In this document: positions 1-5,324 of the stretch, one piece after another | Numbering within the stretch: position 1 is the stretch's first letter | Layout of the letters: each line of letters starts with the position of its first letter | Assembly: GCA_938007945.1 (NCBI GenBank) | Contig: CALLME010000170.1 | Location: forward strand, 1-9,898 | Direction: 5' to 3' | DNA: 9,898 nucleotides | Source of the DNA: an uncultured Caulobacterales bacterium | Lineage (GTDB): Bacteria > Pseudomonadota > Alphaproteobacteria > Caulobacterales > Maricaulaceae | The notes under the pieces: generated by a model | What the model saw: only the letters and a program-made list of their open reading frames with translations | The model's database searches: none | What the model was told of the DNA's origin: nothing | Program-made: the position numbers and the translations under genes

Positions 1-426
1 CTCGCGGTCGGTTGGGGCGTCCATAACTTGTTTGCCAGTATGGGTGACGCCAGAGGGGCTATCGCTTTGTGCCTCTGGATTATGGCCTGTGCCTGGTTTG
101 CGCACCATGCCAACGTGCCAAAGCTGCGGCGCGATTTTCCCGCCCTCTTCATGGGCGCGCTTTACAACATGTTTCCAACCATTAAGCGGCGCTTCGCCGT
201 AAAATTTGGGATAGTTCGGGTCATTGGCCGACCCTTCGCGGTCAATGACTGTGCCCTCTGTGATGATAAGGCCGACGTGATTGGCCGCGCGCCGCGCGTA
301 ATACTCCGCGACATTCTCACCAGGCACACCATCAGGCGAGAAGCTACGCGTCATCGGCGCCATGCAAATGCGGCTCGGCATCGTTAGCCCACGACAGGTG
401 AACGGCGTAAATAGAGTATCGGACAT
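1..426 (-). CDS. Old Yellow Enzyme-type NADH:flavin oxidoreductase, N-terminal part (runs off the left edge)
   Basis: Reading the minus strand from an ATG at 426 gives 142 open codons to the window edge, so the C-terminal part is missing. The product starts MSDTLFTPFTCRGL and matches the beginning of the FMN-dependent OYE TIM barrel. The APMTR segment (about residues 23-27) lies on the first FMN-binding strand, TEGTVI (about 56-61) is the second-strand FMN contact, and QLWHVG (about 101-106) carries the flavin-contacting Gln. Family members reduce activated C=C bonds of enones or nitro compounds with NAD(P)H in the cytoplasm; the substrate cannot be told from this part. A modest Shine-Dalgarno sequence (TAAGG) sits 7 bases before the ATG. 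It follows the YceI gene by 37 bases on the same strand and may be the distal gene of that operon. Membership of the OYE family is secure; the exact subfamily is not. Confidence 0.9.
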   Translation of the reverse strand, partial: MSDTLFTPFTCRGLTMPSRICMAPMTRSFSPDGVPGENVAEYYARRAANHVGLIITEGTVIDREGSANDPNYPKFYGEAPLNGWKHVVKRAHEEGGKIAPQLWHVGMVRKPGTGHNPEAQSDSPSGVTHTGKQVMDAPTDRE

Positions 427-463
427 GGGACAGCCTTAAAGTAAGTTCAAAAGTGAGTGAGGC

Positions 464-1096
464 TTAGCGCGTCGCGGTCAAGCTGACTACCACTTCGATA
501 GGGAATTTTACCCATTCCTCAGTTTCAAAATCAGAGCCTGTGCCGAGGTTAAACTCTTGGCGCATAAAATTAGCTGTGCCGCTCGCTTTTGCCGTCCCAT
601 CGTTTTCATCAACCGTGAAGCGCAACTGCACAGGACGCTCTATGCCCTTTATCGACAACATGCCATTGGCGACATAGCCATCCGCGCGTGAGCCTGTAAT
701 CTCCGTCGCGCTATAGGTGGCGAGCGGATAGCTTTTCATATCAAACCACGCCTTGCTCGGCAGGTTAGCGTTGCGGTCATCGTCTTTGGCGTCAATAGAG
801 GCGAGGTCAATCACCGCATGGATTTCACCGCCACTTGGGTCATCAAGGTTGAGTTTCACGACGGAGTCAAATGTGCCAAAATTGCCTGTAAATTTATCGC
901 CATTATGTTCAGCGCGAAACTGAAGTTTAGATTGGCTGGGGTCCACATTCCAAACATGATCACCCGTGAGATTAGGCAGTTTTTCGGTCAACGCTGCTAC
1001 AGTTACCTCGCTCGCATTGACATCCGTCCCCGACGAGCAGGCCGCCATTAAAGGCATAACGCAAATTGTGCTGGCAATTAAAAACTGTTTAAACAT
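464..1096 (-). CDS. YceI-family periplasmic lipoprotein
   Basis: The 210-residue product has a lipoprotein-type signal sequence (MFKQFLIASTICVMPLMAAC), with Cys20 as the probable lipidation site; Met at -3 makes the lipobox slightly unusual. A YceI domain fills the rest (about residues 40-210). It opens with a WNVDPSQSKLQF-like strand, has the characteristic FGTFDSVV and MLSIKG segments, and ends in the VKFPIEVVVSL strand. YceI proteins are lipocalin-like beta barrels that bind long isoprenoid or amphipathic ligands in the periplasm; the ligand here is unknown. An ATG at 1117 would add seven residues, but the strong AAGGAG lies between the two ATGs, so the downstream ATG at 1096 is the better start. 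The gene follows a cytochrome b561 gene by 26 bases, like yceJ-yceI in E. coli, which suggests a joint role in membrane redox chemistry or quinoid-lipid handling. Confidence 0.92.
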   Translation of the reverse strand: MFKQFLIASTICVMPLMAACSSGTDVNASEVTVAALTEKLPNLTGDHVWNVDPSQSKLQFRAEHNGDKFTGNFGTFDSVVKLNLDDPSGGEIHAVIDLASIDAKDDDRNANLPSKAWFDMKSYPLATYSATEITGSRADGYVANGMLSIKGIERPVQLRFTVDENDGTAKASGTANFMRQEFNLGTGSDFETEEWVKFPIEVVVSLTATR

Positions 1097-1102
1097 GACA
1101 AT

Positions 1103-1108
1103 CTCCTT
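1103..1108 (-). promoter_or_regulatory. Strong ribosome binding site that fixes the YceI start
   Basis: On the minus strand this is AAGGAG, six bases before the ATG at 1096. It lies downstream of the alternative in-frame ATG at 1117, so it cannot serve that codon. This is the reason for choosing the shorter YceI protein, which also begins with a cleaner signal peptide. Confidence 0.8.
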
Positions 1109-1122
1109 GGTTAACATTTGTC

Positions 1123-1677
1123 TTAGCGACGCGGCCTAAGACGCGGCACCATGCGCGTCATCACGTCATCTTTGTCTTTGAAATGATGTTTCAGCGCTGC
1201 GCCGATATGGATAATGAGCAGCACTATAATGAGTGTGGACATCATCTCATGCGCATTTTCAAAAAATTTGTGCAGGCCTTCTGAGCGCTCGATAAAAGGT
1301 AAATCGGGCCATTTAATGACTTTGAAAATCTTGGTCGTAATCGTCACGGGCGCCGCCGAGACCATCGCCCAGCCCGCCATGGGAATACCAATCATCAGAC
1401 CATAAAATCCGATATGCGAGATCTTCGCCGCGAGCCGTTCATGGCTGGGCATATGGTCCGGCAGAGGTGGCGCTTTATGCGTTAACCGCCAAATGAGCCG
1501 CGCGACGGATAGCAAAAGAATAATAATCCCAAAGGATTTGTGGAGTTGGAAAAGCTCGAACTTGAGCGCACTTCCGTCCAGCGCCATCATCACTTTGCCG
1601 CCAATCAATTGGCCAATAATGAGAGCGGCAATCAACCAATGGAGCGTTATCGCGACTTTTGTGTAACGTGTAGCCAT
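1123..1677 (-). CDS. Cytochrome b561-family di-haem membrane protein (CybB/YceJ type)
   Basis: From the ATG at 1677 the product is 184 residues with four membrane segments (about residues 9-30, 49-66, 88-110 and 147-165). The four histidines expected to ligate two b-type haems are present: His13 in the LHW motif of helix 1, His46 in LHKS of helix 2, and His143 and His157 in helix 4. Prokaryotic b561 proteins of this class pass electrons from quinol, or to superoxide or periplasmic partners, in the inner membrane. The start is uncertain. The frame stays open upstream to a GTG at 1692 (a weak GAGA lies 8 bases before it) and a TTG at 1710, three bases after the ccmI stop. The ATG fits the usual family start, RYTKVAITLHW, but has no clear Shine-Dalgarno sequence. 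The gene lies between ccmI and the YceI gene and is probably cotranscribed with both. Confidence 0.9.
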   Translation of the reverse strand: MATRYTKVAITLHWLIAALIIGQLIGGKVMMALDGSALKFELFQLHKSFGIIILLLSVARLIWRLTHKAPPLPDHMPSHERLAAKISHIGFYGLMIGIPMAGWAMVSAAPVTITTKIFKVIKWPDLPFIERSEGLHKFFENAHEMMSTLIIVLLIIHIGAALKHHFKDKDDVMTRMVPRLRPRR

Positions 1678-1713
1678 AGGAAATGATAACACGCGCGCGG
1701 TCTCAGACAAGCC

Positions 1714-2313
1714 TTAAGGCGTTGGCTTCACCGCACTTCGCGAAAGGATGTCTTGCACGGTCTCGGGAGCGTCTTCAAATGTCGCGCCCATCAATTCAAG
1801 GTCGTCCGTCATGTCTTGACCCAGCACTTGGCGTGAGCGAAGCAGGCGCACCCAACCCTCAACATCTTCTGGGTCATCACGTAATCTTGCGGCGAGGCTG
1901 GCGACCATGGCTTCAATCATTTTCGCGCGGTCTTCTGGCGACATTTGCGCGATAGACTCTCTGTCAAAGGCAGGTCGCGGAGCAACGGTCTGCGGCTGCG
2001 CTTTTGGCAGCGGACCTTGAGTAAGATCAGCGCGTCCAAAATGATGATAAAGGCCCGCGGTTAGAATCAAACTCCCGACAAATACGGTCGCTAACCACGC
2101 GCGCGGCACCGCTGTCACCAATGGTTTGATCTCACCGCGTTTTAAAAGCTGACGCGACAGTCCTACCGAAGCCTCAGCGGGTGTGGCGTTGATGACGTCT
2201 CGGTAGGCCTCTTTGCTTTCACCCACATATTTGGGGGGCTCTGACGATGTCAGTGGCCCGCAAATATAAAGCAAGGTCGCGAGGGTCAGGATAATCAAAA
2301 TGAGATAAATCAT
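1714..2313 (-). CDS. ccmI: Cytochrome c biogenesis protein CcmI (CycH), short form
   Basis: CcmI is the inner-membrane chaperone that holds apocytochrome c for the CcmF/CcmH haem ligation complex. This 199-residue protein keeps the family plan only in outline. It has a membrane helix at residues 2-20, a short cytoplasmic segment (YRDVINATPAEASVGLSRQLL), a second helix at 72-90, and a periplasmic part with one TPR-like unit (SLAARLRDDPEDVEGWVRLL, from residue 139). The DPEDVEGW signature is typical of CcmI and related TPR proteins. Alphaproteobacterial CcmI is commonly about twice this length, with several TPRs, so most of the usual apocytochrome-binding region is absent. The stop codon is clean and I see no sign of frameshift. 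Its ATG overlaps the ccmH stop by four bases (ATGA), and an AAGGGGG seven bases upstream gives a good ribosome site. The identification rests on position and the N-terminal/TPR pattern. Confidence 0.83.
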   Translation of the reverse strand: MIYLILIILTLATLLYICGPLTSSEPPKYVGESKEAYRDVINATPAEASVGLSRQLLKRGEIKPLVTAVPRAWLATVFVGSLILTAGLYHHFGRADLTQGPLPKAQPQTVAPRPAFDRESIAQMSPEDRAKMIEAMVASLAARLRDDPEDVEGWVRLLRSRQVLGQDMTDDLELMGATFEDAPETVQDILSRSAVKPTP

Positions 2314-2747
2314 CTCTCATCCCCCTTTAAAATCGCGTCAAGTTTCGCGCGTTCCTCTTCTGAAAGAGGCGCATTTGCGATGGCTTTCTGACGACGGAAG
2401 GCAAACCACAATAGCCCCAATAAGACCAACGCGAAGGGTGTAAACCAAAGTACAAATGTATTTCCCTGAACGGGTGGTTTTAACAAGACATAATCGCCAT
2501 AGCGTTCTTGCATAAAATCAATAACATCCGCATTGCTATCGCCTGCCTCAAGACGAGCCCGCACGAGGCGGCGCATATCTTCCGCGAGCGAAGCATCTGA
2601 TTCTTCAATTGATTGGTTTTGACAGACAACACATCGGAGTTGCGCGCCTATCTCTTGGGCGCGAACTTCCATCTTCGCGTCTAAGCTTTGCGCAAAGGCA
2701 AAAGTCGCGGCAAAGAAAGTGAGGATTGTTATAATCAAATATTTCAT
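2310..2747 (-). CDS. ccmH: Cytochrome c biogenesis protein CcmH (CycL), CxxC thiol oxidoreductase
   Basis: The 145-residue product is a full-length CcmH/CycL/Ccl2 protein. It has a signal peptide (MKYLIITILTFFAATFAFAQ, cleaved near residue 19), a periplasmic three-helix domain with the hallmark RCVVCQNQ motif (Cys39 and Cys42), and a C-terminal membrane anchor at about residues 97-117. The motif forms mixed disulfides with the CxxCH haem site of apocytochrome c and keeps it reduced for CcmF. The later segment DFMQERYGDYVLLKPP is also typical. The frame is open upstream to a GTG-type start, but the ATG at 2747 gives the signal peptide directly and follows GGAAGG closely. That ATG overlaps the ccmG stop by four bases, and the gene's own stop overlaps ccmI in the same way, so the three genes are probably translationally coupled. 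Confidence 0.95.
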   Translation of the reverse strand: MKYLIITILTFFAATFAFAQSLDAKMEVRAQEIGAQLRCVVCQNQSIEESDASLAEDMRRLVRARLEAGDSNADVIDFMQERYGDYVLLKPPVQGNTFVLWFTPFALVLLGLLWFAFRRQKAIANAPLSEEERAKLDAILKGDER

Positions 2748-3274
2748 GCCCCTTCCGCCTTTATCTGAGCGATGCGTGGTAGAAACTCCTCCGCCCAAGA
2801 CTCATCCGTAATGACGCCGACATGTTTAAAACGAATGCGGCCTTGGGTATCGACAAGAAATGTCTCTGGCGCGCCTGTCACGCCGAGATCAATAGCGAGT
2901 ACGCTAGCCTCATCAAAAATGACGGCGTCATAGGGATTATCATAACGGCGAAGCCATGCTTGACCCGCTTCGCGCGTATCTCGCCAATCAATGCCGACCA
3001 GTTGAATGTCTGTGCTCTCGCCGATCTCAACAAGTTTTGGGTGCTCCGTCACACAGGCTGAACACCAAGAGCCAAAGACATTAAGCAAGCTAATCTCGCC
3101 GTCAAATACGGCCTCTGTTATATCTGGGGTGTCTTCATAAAGTGACGGCAGAGTGAACGCAGGCATGGGGCGGTCCACCATCTCAGACGGAATGACGCTT
3201 GGGTCGCGCGTGAGGCCAAAGGCCATGCCGAGGACAAGCAAGCCAAATAACACTAATGGAATTATCCCACGCAT
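2744..3274 (-). CDS. ccmG: Thiol:disulfide interchange protein CcmG/DsbE
   Basis: This is a membrane-anchored periplasmic thioredoxin-like protein of 176 residues. An N-terminal anchor (about residues 4-21) is followed by a TlpA/DsbE fold. The active site is WCSAC (Trp70, Cys71, Cys74). The cis-proline loop TGAPETF carries Pro136 and the family's conserved Glu137. CcmG accepts electrons from DsbD/CcdA and reduces CcmH or apocytochrome c before haem attachment. The Ser-Ala pair between the cysteines is less common than the Val-Pro or Pro-Thr pairs of better-known CcmG proteins, which may shift the redox potential. The ATG at 3274 overlaps the ccmF stop by one base (TGATG). A GTG one codon upstream, at 3277, is an alternative start that would overlap by four bases. 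CGGAG lies three bases before the ATG. The start is uncertain by one residue only. Confidence 0.94.
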   Translation of the reverse strand: MRGIIPLVLFGLLVLGMAFGLTRDPSVIPSEMVDRPMPAFTLPSLYEDTPDITEAVFDGEISLLNVFGSWCSACVTEHPKLVEIGESTDIQLVGIDWRDTREAGQAWLRRYDNPYDAVIFDEASVLAIDLGVTGAPETFLVDTQGRIRFKHVGVITDESWAEEFLPRIAQIKAEGA

Positions 3275-5232
3275 CACTCCGTTACCTCGCTGCCGCGAAA
3301 CCGCAAGCGTTTATCCGCAAGGCCGATAAATCCACCCAGAGCCATGAGAAGCGCGCCGAGCCATATCCACACCACATAGGGATGATAATAGCCGCGAATA
3401 ACCCATTTAGCCTTGCTCGCAGGATCCGGGTTTTCAGAAATAGAAGCGAATAATGTGTGCCGCAGCGACAGATGTAGCCCCGCTTCGGTCGTGAGCATAT
3501 TGCGAATTGGATAGTAACGGCGCTCTGTATGGACGGTCTTAATCGCTTTGCCATTTTTGGTAATGCGGACATCTGTACCGAGAAATTCATAATTCTCGCG
3601 ACGCGCATTCTCTAACTCTCCCATTGTAAATTCATAGCCTGCCACGGAGAGGCTCTGACCGGGCTGCAAGGCTTTCGCCGCGCTTGCACTCCATACGCTC
3701 ATGGCGGTAATGCCTGCTGCGCAAATCGCGAGCCCAATATGGGCACAGACAAAAGCCCAAGTCGCAGCGGGTTGTGCGCGTAGAAGAGCATAACTTTGGT
3801 CGCGCGGCAGCTCGCCAAATTTCGCGCGGCGCAGAATGGTCGCGATAGTTCCAAATGCCAAATAAGCGCAGAGCCCGATCGCCAAAGCCCCCAGCACGGA
3901 TTTACCTATAAGATAGGTCAATCCCGTGACCACCGCTAAAATAATAAAGAGCTTTAGCAGCGTTGATTTCAGACGTGACAAATTATCAGACCGCCATTTT
4001 AACATCGGCGCTGTGCCCATAAATACAATCAGCAAACACATGATAGGCGTGAAGGTGAGATTGAAATAAGGCTCTCCGACAGAGATTTTTTCGCGCGAGA
4101 TCGCGTCAATAAAGAGCGGGTAAAACGTGCCGAGAAATACGGTCAATGTGGCGCTGACCAGCAAGATATTGTTGAGCACGAGCGCCCCGTCGCGTGAGAC
4201 GCTTTTCCCGCCCGGCGCACCTGTCAGGGTCGCAGCACGGAAGGCATAAAGCGCAAGCGCGGCCCCTGTCGTAATACCGAGAAGCGCGAGGATATAGACA
4301 CCGCGTTCGGGATCTGTCGCGAAAGCATGCACGCTGACGAGCACGCCAGAGCGCACGACAAATGTCCCGATAAGGCTGAGCGAAAATGTCGAAATGGCCA
4401 GCAGCACTGTCCAGCTTGGCAGGCTATGGCGTGTGCCGAGTACGAGGATAGAATGCAGCAACGCTGTACCTGCGAGCCATGGCATAAACGACACATTCTC
4501 AACAGGGTCCCACATCCACCAGCCGCCCCAACCCAGCTCATAATAAGCCCAATAGCTGCCCAGCGCGATACCAATGGTGAGGAAGCTCCAAGCGAGCAAG
4601 ACCCATGGCCGCAGCCAACGCGCCCAGACCGCATCAATGCGGCCTTCAATGAGCGCGGCGACAGCGAAGGAAAAGCTGATCGAAAATCCCACATAGCCGA
4701 GATATAAAAAAGGGGGATGGAAGGCGAGACCTGGATCTTGAAGAAGCGGGTTGAGCCCCTTCCCGTCGAGCGGCACAGGCACAACACGTTCAAAAGGATT
4801 TGAGGTTAAAATCAAAAATCCCATAAACCCAACGGCGAGCATGGCCTGTACTGCTAACGCGCGCGCCTTAAGAGAACTTGGAAGGCGCCGTCCAAAAATA
4901 GGCACTAGCGCGCCATAAGTCGCAAGTATCAAGACCCAGAGCAACATAGACCCTTCGTGATTGGCCCAGACGCCACTGATTTTATACAGCAACGGCTTAG
5001 CGCTATGGGAATGATTATAGGCGAGCTTTACGCTGAAATCAGAGCTTAGAAAAACAATTGTCAAACAGATGAATGAAAACGCCGTGAGGATGAACTGGGC
5101 AATCGCGGCGCGGTCACCAAAAGCCATAAGTCGAGGCGCATTTTGCGACGCCCCAACCATAGGCAAAACAGATTGTGCCAGAGCCACAACAAAGGCAAGG
5201 ATAAGCGCAATATGTCCAATTTCGGCAATCAT
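3274..5232 (-). CDS. ccmF: Cytochrome c haem lyase subunit CcmF (CycK)
   Basis: CcmF is the core of the haem ligation complex of cytochrome c maturation system I. It receives haem from CcmE and attaches it to reduced apocytochrome c on the periplasmic face. The 652-residue product is of normal length and strongly hydrophobic, with many membrane helices. The WWD domain is clear at about residues 234-252 (GWGGWWMWDPVENVSFMPW). The histidines corresponding to the four haem-binding ones in E. coli are present: His172 (FHPPFLYLGY), His260 (ALLHS), His302 (VSVHAF) and His498 (CAHIGLA). Near the N-terminus GVWANHEGSMLLW is also conserved. No residue known to be essential appears lost. It heads the ccmF-G-H-I group and has a 92-bp gap upstream. 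The start ATG has no strong Shine-Dalgarno sequence. ccmE, often found beside it, is not present in this window. Confidence 0.97.
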   Translation of the reverse strand: MIAEIGHIALILAFVVALAQSVLPMVGASQNAPRLMAFGDRAAIAQFILTAFSFICLTIVFLSSDFSVKLAYNHSHSAKPLLYKISGVWANHEGSMLLWVLILATYGALVPIFGRRLPSSLKARALAVQAMLAVGFMGFLILTSNPFERVVPVPLDGKGLNPLLQDPGLAFHPPFLYLGYVGFSISFSFAVAALIEGRIDAVWARWLRPWVLLAWSFLTIGIALGSYWAYYELGWGGWWMWDPVENVSFMPWLAGTALLHSILVLGTRHSLPSWTVLLAISTFSLSLIGTFVVRSGVLVSVHAFATDPERGVYILALLGITTGAALALYAFRAATLTGAPGGKSVSRDGALVLNNILLVSATLTVFLGTFYPLFIDAISREKISVGEPYFNLTFTPIMCLLIVFMGTAPMLKWRSDNLSRLKSTLLKLFIILAVVTGLTYLIGKSVLGALAIGLCAYLAFGTIATILRRAKFGELPRDQSYALLRAQPAATWAFVCAHIGLAICAAGITAMSVWSASAAKALQPGQSLSVAGYEFTMGELENARRENYEFLGTDVRITKNGKAIKTVHTERRYYPIRNMLTTEAGLHLSLRHTLFASISENPDPASKAKWVIRGYYHPYVVWIWLGALLMALGGFIGLADKRLRFRGSEVTE

Positions 5233-5267
5233 GTCAGGGCACCGTTCATAGGGCGCAGCTATAGCGG

Positions 5268-5315
5268 ATTATAGGCAATTGGCTAGATATTAGATGTCGC
5301 AGTTACAATTGGTAA
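5268..5315 (-). promoter_or_regulatory. Candidate promoter region for the ccmF operon
   Basis: The 92-bp gap between the GH10 gene and ccmF contains a perfect TATAAT on the minus strand at 5273-5268, 35 bases before the ccmF ATG, but its -35 position is poor. A second pair, TTACCA (5315-5310) and TAATAT (5292-5287), has an exact 17-base spacer with four of six matches in each box. Either could start transcription of the ccm genes independently of the carbohydrate genes upstream. This rests only on sequence resemblance to sigma-70 consensus elements. Confidence 0.35.
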
Positions 5316-5324
5316 CGGCTTAAA

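Noticed and set aside
28..387. Open frame of 119 codons on the plus strand at the left edge
   Set aside because: The opposite strand encodes a clear Old Yellow Enzyme N-terminus over the same bases; the plus-strand product has no recognisable features.
432..464. AGCCT/AGGCT inverted repeat between the YceI and Old Yellow Enzyme genes
   Set aside because: The five-base arms are separated by more than 20 bases and followed by no T-tract, so this is not a credible terminator.
4224..4793. Open frame of 189 codons on the minus strand inside ccmF, in another frame
   Set aside because: It overlaps the WWD domain coding region of ccmF, and the translation is rich in Ser and Cys without family motifs, so it is a frame shadow.
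5229..5249. Six-codon open frame before ccmF whose TGA overlaps the ccmF ATG
   Set aside because: It would allow translational coupling, but it has no Shine-Dalgarno sequence and such a short frame is expected by chance.
5302..5316. Inverted repeat GTTAC-N5-GTAAC upstream of ccmF
   Set aside because: The five-base stem is weak and has no T-run for a terminator. It could be an operator half-site pair, but one copy is not enough to claim that.
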